A DNA stretch of 64,000 nt. Source: Ostrinia nubilalis (lineage: Eukaryota > Arthropoda > Insecta > Lepidoptera > Crambidae). Where the stretch lies: contig NC_087095.1 of NCBI RefSeq assembly GCF_963855985.1, positions 5,342,001-5,406,000 on the forward strand, read 5' to 3'. Positions 25,506 to 38,900 of this stretch are shown here, in pieces. The notes under the pieces are model-generated. The model saw only the letters and a program-made list of their open reading frames with translations. It did no database searches and was not told the origin of the DNA. Each line of letters starts with the position of its first letter. Positions within the stretch are counted from its first letter, which is position 1. The position numbers and the translations under genes are program-made.

Positions 25506-26573
25506 TTAGCCGTCCAGAATGGCTCTCACTTGCTCCCTTTCTTCATTGCCAATTTTCTTATGGAGGAAATAAGTTAGATTCTCATCTTCTAGGTTGATCG
25601 GGCCATCTTTAAAGAACAGGGTCAAAACTACTCCTTCATCTTTCGGGTTTCCTTCACCAGAGTAAATGTAGTCCCGGAGGTTTCTTGACAGGTATTTCCC
25701 CACGTCCCCTACCCGGTAATAGCCGGTGGCTTTGAACCCATCGAGGTCCAATCCCGGTATCATTCGCAATTCATTTGTAAGAGTTTGCAACTCGGCCACC
25801 TTTATTGACAGATCTTTAACGGGACCAGCTGATTTGTCGAAGCTCTGAAAGGAAAGTAATTTCGAATTAATTAACAATATCAATAGCACTTTTACGGGTC
25901 GACCTCATTGCTATTGAAAATTTCGGTATGAATGGAAAATACTACATTTTGCTTGGGATTCATGGTCAGTTCATTTTAATTTTAATACCAATGGTCACAT
26001 ACAACTTGATAATGTATTGGTAATATCAATTTATAAGTGTGTACGTTCTAATGTATGGCAAACATTTTGATGAGACGCTGAATTTCACATGATCAAGCCA
26101 AATTTGACTTAGCACATACTCAAGTAACAAAAATGACAAGCATGCAATAATATTGTTTACTATTTTTGCACCTACTCTATCTCAGTAGTAGTTTTTCTTT
26201 TACGTTTGAAATATCAACAGAACCAAAAGCAAAATGATGCATACAACCATAAAGCCGTTTTATGGCCATCAATGTTATGACACAATAAAAATAAAATGTC
26301 CAGAAATATCACAATATACAATGACATGTGCACAATATGCACTGCAGTTTACTGCACTTTGTCTTTATGAGTTCATTTCTCATTTCTTATTAGGTCACTG
26401 AATACTTCTGAATTGCTTGAACTTTATTTTGGTCAATAAAATACGACTGTTATTGAAATGGTTTTGATCAGTCGAACAGGGAATTTATAGAAGATAGAAT
26501 CTGTCAGAAAGTTAAATAACAATTTAATTACCTGAAGATTAACCAGCGTGATTAGATACCCCAAGAGATTCAT
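25506..26573 (-). CDS. Small secreted protein of unknown function (126 aa, two exons)
   Basis: Exon 1 is 26532-26573 (14 codons, MNLLGYLITLVNLQ) and exon 2 is 25506-25844 (112 codons plus stop). They join in phase 0 with a CAG/GTAATT donor and a TTTCAG acceptor. The N-terminus is hydrophobic and reads as a short signal peptide. The mature part is acidic and charged, has no cysteines or further membrane segments, and contains motifs such as GLDLDGF and GYYRVGDVGKYLS. A TATAAATA box lies about 85 bp upstream of the ATG, and AATAAA lies about 160 bp after the stop, so this looks like a complete compact gene. It starts about 340 bp downstream of the odorant receptor stop on the same strand. I recognise no family. 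Without transcript evidence, the gene call rests on the splice signals, phase and flanking signals. Confidence 0.75.
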
Positions 26574-26656
26574 GTTTGAGCTCAGTCCTTAGCTCACAGT
26601 TTAGTGCGTTCTCTCACTTAGTTAACACAGTTTTGACCATACATCCGACTTCGTGG

Positions 26657-26664
26657 TATTTATA
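26657..26664 (-). promoter_or_regulatory. TATA box of the small secreted gene
   Basis: TATAAATA on the minus strand, 84 bp upstream of the ATG at 26573. The predicted cap site is near 26630, giving a leader of about 60 nt. Confidence 0.5.
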
Positions 26665-26909
26665 ATTATCATTCGAACATGACAACGTTGACTAATTCCT
26701 AAAGGTATATGACATGAAAACATTTTGTCGAATGGTAATAAGTTCGGACAATCGTGGTAACATTAACATGACAATAGCATCTACCAAGTTTATTTCGTTT
26801 GTCCATCGTTATTTGCGTCGACAGCTGTGTTTATCTAGATGATATTCTAATATTTGCTGAAATCACTACGCGTGTAAATCTTGCGTGCATTATAAACATG
26901 ATATTAGCT

Positions 26910-26915
26910 TTTATT
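26910..26915 (-). terminator. Poly(A) signal overlapping the odorant receptor stop codon
   Basis: The last codons read GAA TAA A, so AATAAA overlaps the stop. The true cleavage site could use this or a later signal. The next gene's TATA box is only about 250 bp further on. Confidence 0.35.
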
Positions 26916-29900
26916 CCGTACTTTTGAGACGTAGCAAGAGCGTCAATGCGCTGTATGATGTTTTTAATATCTGCAAAAATAAAGTATTTTAATTGGGAAT
27001 TAAAAACCTAAACGAAGCTAGGTACCTATTAGTAGAGGTACCTACATGGTAATCTATTTAGTGGTCTAACACCCATTGTTTTCGAGGAACTGCTGTGACC
27101 GTTCCACATTTGACAAATCGTCAAGGGCTGTCACACTGGCGGCCATTTAACAGAGATACAGGCTTAGCAACGGGATTGATCGCGACAGACATAGAGTTAC
27201 TAAGGATGATGGGCACAAATGTATGGAAAGTGGTACCCGCTCCAATAGCCATAACCAATATATATTTCAAAAGGCCTTTAGATGTAGGAAAATGTCTGCT
27301 ATGGGGCCAGTTCTAATTCACGTTTTGAAAGCAGTAATTCCACTAAGTATTATAATGAAAGTATAACACAATCATCCATGTATACGAGTATGTACTATGA
27401 CTACAATCTATTAATATAACTAAAAGAAGCCTTGAAAAGGAAAGGAGTTATACCTACGATGAACTACCCAAGCTATTAGCCCTTTATTCGCTTTCATCAT
27501 CATCATCATTATCATTTTAGCCATAAGACGTCCAGTTGAACATAGGCCTCCCCCAATGATTTCCTCAATGGCCGGTTGGTGGCGGCCTGCATCCAGCGCT
27601 TTCCCGCTACCTTTATAAGGTCGTCGGTCCATCTTGTGGGTGGACTTATTGGGTCTTGTGGGTTTATTCGCTTTAGCAACCCATAATAAAACCCTTAAAA
27701 AATAATAATCTTTTTGAGAAAATAAATATCTTTAACCACAAAAAATAATAAAACTCCAACCCCTTTATTAATAAAAGTTACACCCTAGATGAACTCTGAT
27801 TTAAATTGTCATTTGGTATGGAAATGTCATTTTAATCCAAGGTTCATCCTAGGTATAACTTTTTTTAAATAAGGGGGTAGTGTTCTTCAAATAAAAACAT
27901 TTATTTCACAATTATCTCTACCAATAATTATAGAGTTAAGGAAGGATGCTGGAGCAGTAAACCCTTCATGCCTCGCATAACCTAAGTACCATAAGATGGA
28001 CACGTATGATACTTTGGTTACACAAAAAGTATGTTTATCTTCGAACGCAACCAGATCTGAGGCTGGTGGCGATAGTAAATGTTGTTCGTCTTGGTAAGAC
28101 CTTTCAAATGACACTACAAACATAACTATTGGAGCCGGGTACCATTTTGCAAAAAAGTATGTTTATCTTCGAACACAACCAGATCTGAGGCTGGTGGCCA
28201 TAGTAAAAGTTGTTCGTCTTGGTAAGACCTTTCAAACGACACTAGAAGCATATCTATTGGAGCCGGGTACCATTTTGCCCATTGTCCTTTTGTATTGTGC
28301 GGTGAACAAAGTCACATAATTTGGGAACTAGACAGACTAAACTAGACTCCACCAGTCAATTGTGATACTCTTTTTTCTCCTTTTACTTTATGAGCTGTGA
28401 TGCTGTTTTTGCATATTTACCTACACAATGGGAAAACTACGTATAACGAACGCACCTGCGGGCTGTTTTTCAGTCTATTGACCGAAGATTAATTGACTTC
28501 AAGTCAAATAAATATAAGAAATTTAAAATAGTACATTATGCAATCCCTAAAAAAGACTGTTGTAATTTTAAGAAAATTTAATTTATTATTTGTGAATAGT
28601 GTCCACTATAATTTTCAGGTTTTATGAGTATAAACTTGGTTACTCACAGAGCTGAAAGTCATAAGCGACAGATCGTAGACCCCTCCAGCAGTGAGGGTCA
28701 GGGGCTTGTTGGCGCGCGTTATCACCATGAGCAGGGACACCTTGACTCCAGGGATATTGCTAGCACCGCACTCCCAGTTCGAGCAGTACACTGCTTCACC
28801 TACTCTTTGACTCTGCAATTGAAAAAGATCTAGGTCTTATTAAAGTTTCTTAGCAACTACACATTAAAATGTCGACGAGTTCATCCAGTGTCTAAGTAGC
28901 TCAGATGAAAGAGTCACCCGGCAAGCGAAAGGTCGTGGGTTGGGTTCCTGCCTTAGGCAGTTCGATTTTTTCAAGTTATTTATTTAAAATCTAGGTCTTA
29001 GCCACGAGTCACGACGAAGAAACTATTGGCCTCAATCTCAACAGATGGAAAGTGGTGTTCACATACATGGAAGTATGTAACATCGCTAATTGACCACTTC
29101 TAATTTATCGAAGGTTGAGGGCACAAGAGCGCGCGGCAGGTCGCCCATGCGCTAGACTAACCAGGTCAAAACCGCACTCAATGGTCCACTCCACGAGTGC
29201 ACAAGAAAGGCTGCAGTGCGGGAGGAATGGCGACGGATTGTGAGGCTTGCCACTGAACCTGGTGTGACGACCACGACCACTACGGCAAGAGTGTAGCGAC
29301 GAAGAAGAATGATTTATCAAAAGGCATAATATGTCAAAGAGATTATGATGTCACTTTCTTCCTACCTAACCTACACTAAAGAGTATGCTTTTTTGTGATT
29401 TATAATTCCTCATTCCACGAGCAAATTAATACTGAGTTACAAAGTAATTTATATATCGTTCTGATAAATTAATTCTATTAATTAGAAGTTAATATTTAAG
29501 AAGACCTCATTTACCGTACTAGAGAGAGCACAACCATGGGTGAACGGTCTTATAATTTCTCAAGGTCTATGGAAAAAACATTTTTATAAAACATTCATAA
29601 ATAAAAAATAATCCAGTTTTACCACAGCAATATTACGTCAACAGCATGATGTCATTTAATTCCGACTAGACCACATTTCGTACGGATTTAGACTAATTTG
29701 TTAGCGATGCACATGTTCATCAAGTTGACAATGAGTCGATGGCCTCGCTAAAGCGACACTTCATTCTAGGTTGGCCAACTAAGGTAAGGCGTCCAATTAT
29801 CCACCAATTATACCACTCAAACGATAACTTGATAGCCCAGCCCAGCGCTTTGTGAACGTGACACATTACACGTGACGTCATGCCCTCAAAGGCTACCGCT

Positions 29901-32900
29901 AGAGTTCCAGTAGAGGTATTCAGCAGTAGGCATATTATTTTCTAACGAACACATGCAAGTCAATTTCAAGTTTCATGATTCGTACATTTATTGTAATATT
30001 TTATGTATTATAATGAAAAAATCGCGTAATTAATGTTCTATCCTTCGCCTTCATCATTTTCCTCCCACTTTTCCTATTCTACATAACTTTCATATTCAAT
30101 TACCTTAATTTTCTGAGGCCATATAATATTGCTCTAACAAAAAGTTAAGTGACAGAAAGGCAGGAATAATATCCACCAAATACATAGAGATTATTTTTTA
30201 GTTTAGAACGTTATCTATTATGTACCCAGTAAATAAGCCTACTGCTTTTATTTCTGTTATAGGTACTGAAACAGTTTTAATTATTTGTTGGCATGACGAT
30301 GGATCGAGTGTCGTCGTAATTAGTAAGAAACAAATTGGTTTCTTGGTAATTTGTATAACTAAAACCATGTGCTTTAAAGATCAATTTTAACACTAGAGTG
30401 CTCGCGCCCCTAAATACTCCTAGAGTGCTCGCGCGGGTCACATATGTCACCCATTATGATATGGGTTTATTTTTTCTAATCTTAATTAATACAAGTAAAA
30501 CAATTTAAAATATTAAACATAAACAATATTTCTTACTAAATAATTTAAAAAAAGCGAGTAATTCTTTCATGAACTCATATTATACACCAAAATAAATACT
30601 TCAATATTTTCCAAATATTTTAGAGTCGACGAGACCAAAGTCGTTTAAATAGTCCTTGGACCCATTATTATGGCAAAAATAGCACCTAATTAGAAAGTTA
30701 ATCACTAGATTGATCTTATTCTGTGATATTTTGATCACAACTCGGGCACGATTTGATTTGATGATCTGGACAAAAACGCCTATTCCACTTGTTACATTTG
30801 CTTACGAGTGCTTCGATTTCTTGCTCTTGTGCAAAAACACAACGTCCTTTGCCACATTACTGGCAAGTTTTGTGCTAGTTGATGTTCTCGCAACCCCAGA
30901 AGAATCCTGGTTTTTAATTTTATAGACCTAGGTGTATTATTACTACATTACTTACAATCTAAAACAACTACTTTCTTGCATCAGTTTATGCTTATAAATC
31001 AATATAATTATTGTAAAAGTTTAAAAAATGGTTAAAAAGTATAACTTTGAACTTACATGAAAGTAAACTTGATTTTAAACCGCGATGATAAGATCTCAAA
31101 CAATTCCTCGAGTGCTCGCGCGGGGGACATGCGTCACCCAAACACTTTAAATGTTTTCTGCACTCACATTGATGCGTCTAGCAAGATGGCATTACTACTA
31201 TCATGTGCGACAATACATGCTCGAGGAATACCTGAGAAGGCAGCACTGTAGCTCGATACCTTAAAAAAATATTTACAAATTTTACACCCTGGGTGACATA
31301 TGTCACCCGCGCGAGCACTCTAGTGTTAAGAAGATGCGACAGGACAATGGAAAAGTCTTTAAAAAAATTACCTGAACTGAAATTTCTTCGCACCAACGAC
31401 AAATAATGTAAAACACAAGCAAATTGTAACACAGGTAGAACAAACTCATGAGGCACTTGGTGATGTTGTAAGCTCCAGACTGGAATATAATAATCAGACA
31501 TTATGACAACAAAAAACAATGAAAGCATAGTTTAGAGGAGATTAAGTAAGCTTGTGAGTTAAAAGGTTCGATTCCAATAGTTATCTAAAGTTGGAAATAA
31601 GCGACTATATTGGAGTGACCGATCATCCGGCAATAAAGCTCATAGCAGACTTATCAACTCGGAAAGGGATCAAAACCGTAAGTTTGGAGTTTACAAAGAA
31701 TACTGACCGCCTCAAGTTGATACGGTTACGGTCTCTTTCCGGGTTGAGAAATGTGGCAAAGCCCAAAAGGTACTACCATTCCGCTAGTCATCGATTAAAT
31801 CGTCGTTAATGTTTCCTTACCGTAGTCGCTTGATAACCGATAAAGCAAATAAGAGTCCCACTGGCCGCCAATTGGCCTAGCATGGGGCCGCTCAGCGTGT
31901 GGCGGAGTTCCATGGCGTGGCTGAAACAATTTATATGGTGTCTATGTGGTCTTGTGTAGTTGTAAGAGATGCAAATTTGCAACAAAAGTTTAAAGTCTGA
32001 TGTCACACATAGTTCACCCCTGTATGTTATTAACCTGTGTGTGATGTGGGATTTTCTTCATCAGCTTCATCAGTTGTAACAATAGATTTAATCATCATAT
32101 AAGTGCCATAGGCATATGACTTGGCTTAATCCGATCTAACTTATTTGTCTTTACCTATTTATTGTTATTTAACTTCCAAAAATACTTACTCAAGAATATA
32201 CCGATGTTGAGTAATCATATCACCCAGCCTTGCTTTGAAGACTTCTCTGTAATTCGCATTCGCCAGCAGACTTTCTCGATCTATACCTTTAAGACATAAT
32301 AAACATTCTAAAAAACATCTTCTCCGAGGCATATTACTAAAAGACACTAGAAAGTATATGGACTTCGACAAAAACTTCTATAAAACTTCGTGATGTTATT
32401 TACGATCCTTACAATACATTTTACCTTTAAATCCTTTTGCACAATCCTCCATTAAGTTCTCAAAGCAGTTGCAGAGTACATCAAACTGGCACACCATGTG
32501 CAGTAGATGAGCCTGCATGATCAGGTCGTTGGCCATCACAAAGTGGGATATATACGAGAAGACTATCAACAAGAGCAGGTACACGAAGGCGTAGCACACC
32601 GGGCTATAGTAAGGGAAAGGCAGGCGAATCCCGATGAACACGTTGTATTCCAGGTCGTCTACCAAGGGGTACAGAAACCTAGGACATAAACAGGTTGATT
32701 AATAAACTGGAATATTAAAAGAAGAAGAAATAGGATTTGTTATCCCGATAAACAGTAAAATTTACTACAAAATACAATGTGTCCCCCCCACTGCCACTTG
32801 ATATTAGCAATTCTGCAAACTATGTCGGTCACTTTGGTTCTCCTGCAGATAGCTCGTAGAGACGATGGCCTTTGGGGCAGAAAAGTTCTCGAGTGGCGAC

Positions 32901-35900
32901 CACGGGCTGGAAGACGTAGCGTGGGCGCCAGCCCACTAGGTGGACCGACGATCTGGTAAAGGTCGCGGGAAGAGCCGGGATGCGGGCAGCGCAGGACCAT
33001 GCATTGTGGAAAACCTTGGAGGAGGCTTTTGTCCATCAGTGGACGTCATTTGGCTGAAACGAATGAACGAACGAACAATGTCTCCCTATAGTCCCATGTT
33101 TTCAGATTCAATATAAAAATATTACCAACTATGAAGATGTTCACATAATATTATGCTTACCAAGCAATTAAGGTACAGTTTCCTAACACAAGTAACAACT
33201 TCACGTTGTTAGCATTCCTTTTGACCCAGTAATCAACCACATCCCTCCTTTCCTTTGTAGATATATCAAAATATTGCGACTCCATGGATGTGGCTAGTTT
33301 TTTGTACACATCCTTATGGTATAACTGTGAAAAATCGTGACACATTATCTTATAATGGTTCCATAATCCATATTAAGAACATAATAGGCATTTCTAGGAC
33401 CTTTATAGAGGTTGTAGTTTTTATACGTATGGGATGGTTTATTTGACCGAAAGTAAAAAACCATGACAGACCATTAAGAATACACAAAAAGTCAAATGAA
33501 AATTATCTTTCCGCTTTATTCGTTCGTGCAGTTGATTTTATCGCAATATTGGACGTCAAACTGTTTTGTGGTGGCACTGTTTAATGTCGCTCAGTTGTTC
33601 TATCTATCACGTTAAAGTTCTCTGAGCTTCTCTAGACATGTCACACCAATGAATTTCGATCAAACTTTGGCACTTAATAATGTCTAAAATAATGTGGGCG
33701 ATTTTGCAACAAAATGTATATTCCAATGTGTTGTTGACTGCACTTTAACTTACCATGCTCCTGTATCTGAAAATAGCGATATACTGAATGACAGTGATGT
33801 TAACCATGTCGGCCATCTCATCGAAGCTTGTCACCTCCGTGGCGAGATGCCAGAACTCTCCAACAATCAGCAAGAATATAAGGAGTTTCACAACGCTACT
33901 GTAGATCAGGTAAGGGATATCTTCATCCGCCATAGATATGCCTGTAGGATAATTATAGTTTTTAACTTTACCGCAACCGTACCTATAGATACATAAAAAA
34001 ATATAACTCTAAGGCCCGTAATAAGTATGAGACCAACTCAGCCCTCATAGACGAAATACGTGAGGACTATCTGTCATGAATTGCTATTAACCCAGAAGTA
34101 TTAGAACTTGATAAAATCGATTCAACTTGATACCTACACCTATAAGAAATACTAGACCATGATTAGATTAGTGGGCAGGTTTAGCTTCCAGACACTAGGG
34201 TTTTTTTATGCAAGACAAGGCAGGTATTTGACCGCATCGCACAGTCTAGGATGGTACATATCTGCCCTGTAAGTAAGGTTCTCCGAACAGAAGATGATAG
34301 CTAAAGAAAAGACTTAATAATCGCTATTTTTCTTCTGAATCATAACGTTTAACTTCAACCTTCCCATTTTCAAACAGCCTTTCTTATTACATTTTGTAAT
34401 ATGAACATTATGAAAGATTCCGCCAGTGAGGAATTTCCTCAAAAGTTCATTAAGCCCAAACGAATTATTAAAGTATGTTCTTAGCAGCGGTTTCATCCAA
34501 GTTACTTGAGCGAGCAACTCATACTCTTTGCACAATAGCATTAAATTCAGTAGGCTTACTACGGAAGTCAATGAAAACACATTATATTTACTTAGTCTTT
34601 ATCTTTATAATATTTCGTCAGATCCGTCCGAATTCGAAATATCTACGGATTCCGAGGTTTTTCCATTTTCATATTGTTTAAGACTTATTTAAATAACTAA
34701 TATTAAAGTGTAAACGTATCAACAACAGGATTTAAATTTGACAGTTGAAATCCGGATTTGGACAAGGATTGAATATGGGAAAGGGGTGTGTATAACGCCC
34801 CTATTCTCAACCGATGCTTGCTTAAGTGAAGCAGCAAATCGAACGTACAACGTTGAATATAGCTCGTATGTCACCCTGTGCGTCCACGCGCACTGTGAGA
34901 CCTCATAGTAATGTTTGAGAATACGGATGTAGTGTCAAGTTTTAGCGTGGTAGGGTAATTGATACAACTTCAGCTGGAGTTTGAATCTACGCTTGTTCTT
35001 GTTACATGGCCTTTTAGTAATTGCTATTGTCTGCACAACTGAAAATACTAATCAATAGCTTATTCGTGAACCTTCTAGACCAACTTTCTTGTGCCAACTT
35101 CGCGGCTTGAAGTGGAGACACGTCGATAAGTTTGAGCTAAACTTAGATCTGTGAAGGCCTTTGTTATCGTTCTCCTAACGCGAATACATTCTTAAACTTT
35201 TCCAAGAGAATATTTCAGGGAAAAGAAACTTATGTTTGAAACTGCTGGTTTGAAATAAAGCTTGTTTGTAAGACTGACATGGTTTAAAAGTAGTTTGGTT
35301 TGACACATTTTTTTTATTTCATCTAATTTGATTGTTATATTTTACAAGAGACTGTCTGGTCTCTAGAGTTTTAGACTGAACTACATTTTAACTAGAATAT
35401 AAATAAATATTGAGACCAACCCCCCTAGACAAAATGCACTTATCAAAAGAAAATCGAATTCATCAACAAAAAAAAGGACGTTCGACCACTTTTCGACCGG
35501 TTTGCGATTTTAATGTGCACTTTGTCTAGACCCCCAATTGACTTGAACTTGAACACGCTTAATGAAGTTGAAATCGCAAGTCTTCGTGAAACCAGAATGT
35601 TGTAATTCACTCAAGCCTCACAAAATCAGTGAAAAGGTCCTACCTAACTGGAATCTACAACGCCAAGAGCCACTACGACGCAGTTTTTTGCATAAAGTTT
35701 ATTTAAAAAATGCAATATCCGCTAGCAGCGGCGACCGTTGCATGCTATTACACGAGACCGGAATTTTTCATACGAAGCTATTTCCATCGACAGGCACTCG
35801 AATAACGCGAAATAGAACACAAATTTTCCACTTGCTCTATTGAGATACACACTTTTAAGTAAACTTTGCTGAACTGTACTGTTTTATTTTTATTTTTTTC

Positions 35901-38900
35901 TAATTAGACATGACCTGCATGATCGTAAACTTTGTTGAACTGTACTGTTTTCTTTTTATTTATTTTTTCTAATTAGACATGACATGGCGTGACGTAGCAT
36001 GGGCGTAGTTGCGTGGTAATAATATGTTATATCGTCGGTATATCGGAATAGGGAATTTAAATAAGCAACAACCGCTACGTTTAAGTTCGTGTATTCGACT
36101 GACGCAACAGCCGTTAGAAACAATGGTGAAACTACCGCTATTACATAAAAATAAAAATAACAAAGTACCCGCTTAGTAGCTTAATATTATAACATCCCTC
36201 CACCTTTATTCAAAAAAACTTCTTGTAGTCTACAACGCGCCTAGGCCGTCTCGAACGTGTGGAGACTTCCCTCTGAGGTGTGGTTTGAGGTTCACACTCA
36301 GACTCGGGGGGCGTCGCTGGTGTGACATCAACAGTTTGTCCAATTTCATTGCCGCAATCAAACCAGTCCTCTGGATTGCTCTCAGTTTGATCTTCGGGGG
36401 AGATATTAGTTGCCGGTTGAGCGTTCGAGGTCCCTGAAGACTCAGCAGTAGGTGTTAACTCCTCCGTACTAGGAGGTTGCTCCGCACTCTGCTCCACTGG
36501 AAGTATGAAGGCAGGGACGGTATCTGTCGTCGCCGGTTTTTGTTCGCAACATCCATCTTCTCCCCCCTTATACTTTAACAGTTGGTTTACATGTCTTTTA
36601 ACAATCTGATCATTGCAGCTGAGTTGTACTAAGTACAATGAATTGCCGATTTTCTTGACTACTACACCACGGGTCCATGATTGTCTTTGTTGATTATAAA
36701 GTCTAACTAGCACTAAATCGCCCTGATTAAAGTCTACTTCCCGGTTGCCCCGATAATTGTCACTCTGTAAGCACTGTTTAGATTGGACGCATTTGTTGAG
36801 TGCAGTGTCTGATGGAGATGACGCGGGAGGTTTAAGAAGATCTAACCGACATCTTAATTTGTGGCCGAATAATATCTCTGCGGGAGACCGGTTGGTCGTA
36901 GTATGAATAGAATTTCTATATGTTAAAAGGAATTCTTGTAATTTAATGTTTAAATCTCGCAAGTTTGAACCTGACATTAATATTGACTTTATAGCCTTTT
37001 TGATTATCTTCACATAGCTCTCAGCCTGACCGTTACTAGCTGGGTTGTATATCGGAGACGTTAAGTGAGTGATGCTGTTGCGAGAGCAAAATTGTTTAAA
37101 CTCGGTCGAAACGAACGAGCTTCCATTATCTGAACAAATAGTATGAAATAAACCAAATCGTGCCATCACTTCACACAGCTTTTCAATTACTATGCGGGAA
37201 CTAAACCCGGTAGACACATCAAAACATTCTACCCACTTTGAATACGCATCCACAATGATTAAAAAGGTTTTTCCGTTAATTGGGCCGAGAAAATCTAAGT
37301 GAACCCGCTGCCATGGCTGAGCCGGGTAGGGCCAGGGCGTGAGCGGGGCGCGCGCGGGCGCCGGCCGCTGCGCCGCGCACGTGCCGCATGCGCCGGCGCG
37401 CCGCTCCACCGCCGCGGACATGCCCGGCCACCAAAACCTATGGCGGGCTTCTTCCTTCATTTTTGTTATTCCCAAATGACCTTTGTGTAATTCGTTTAAG
37501 ACCTTAACTTGTAAGCTATCCGGTATAACTAATTTATGCCCTCTCATTAGACAGTCATTTTCAACAGATAATTCCAACCTGTGGCTAAAGAATGATTTGT
37601 ACTTATCATCAATTTTATTTGGCCACCCATTCAATACGTAGTGCAAAACCGCTGATATTTTGTTATCTCGCTTCGTAGCCTCCTGCACGTCGGAGAGAGA
37701 CAGAAACCGTTCGCCCTCATAAACAAATCGTACATACGCGGACCTGTCGAGCGATGACTCATCACCCGCAGTCGGGTGCTCCCGAGCGGACGGCGGGCTG
37801 ACTTCGCTCACAGACCTACTTAAGAAGTCGGCGCAATTATGAACACTATTGACATATTCTATTTTATATTTGTACGCAGACAGAAAAATCGCATAACGTT
37901 GTAATCTATTGGCTGATATTTCGGGAATCCCTTTGTCTGGGTTAAATATTGATATGAGAGGTTTATGGTCTGTTTTCAATAGAAATGGTTTATCTCGGCC
38001 GTACAAATATTGATGAAACTTTTTCACGCCAAATATGATAGCTGTTGCCTCTTTTTGAATTTGGCTATACCGTTTTTCGGCTGCATTAAGAGAACGGGAC
38101 ATATAAGAAATTGGCTTTTCAATACCTTCCTCAATTTGTGATAAGACCGCCCCAAGACCGTATGGCGACGCGTCTACAGTGAGTACTAACTCAGCCTCAG
38201 GGTTAAAATGAGTTAAAGTGTTGTCAGATGCTAACTGACGTTTAATTTTTGTTACAGCTTCCTCATGCTCCGTAGTCCATACCCATGGTACATTTTTCTG
38301 TAATAACTTATGCAAGGGTGACAAGATAGCAGAAGCGTTTTTTACAAAGTTTCTATAATAATTTACCATACCTAAAAACGATTTTAGCTCTGTCGTATCA
38401 GTCGGCACTTTTGATTGTAAAATCGATTTTACCTTCTCTGGCGATTTGTGAATACCATTGCGATCTATTACAAACCCCAGATATGAAACAGATTCTTGAA
38501 AAAAATTGCATTTCTCCTTGTTCAAAACAAACCCTGCCTCCTCTAGTCTACGGAACACTTCAGCTAACCTTGACATCATTTGGGTCCTGTTTTCAGCACA
38601 GATACAGAGGTCATCCATAAATACAAGTGTTCCTTCTAGCCCTGCGAGCACGGTTTCTAAGGTTCTTTGGAAAATAGCGGGTGCGCTTGCGAGACCAAAG
38701 ACTAATCTAGTGAATTTAAAGAGCCCTTTGTGCGTATTTATGCAGGTGAGCATTTGTGAGGCTTCATTTAAAACCAGTTGATTATATGCTTGTGAAAGGT
38801 CTAGTTTGCTAAACAATTTCCCACCGTGCAGTTTTGTAAAAAGTTCATCATATTTTGGTAATGGATATTTGTCAACAAGTAATTGCTTATTTATTGTTAC

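Noticed and set aside
30710..30925. 71-codon plus-strand hydrophobic frame
   Set aside because: It is antisense to the Cys-rich piggyBac transposase tail.
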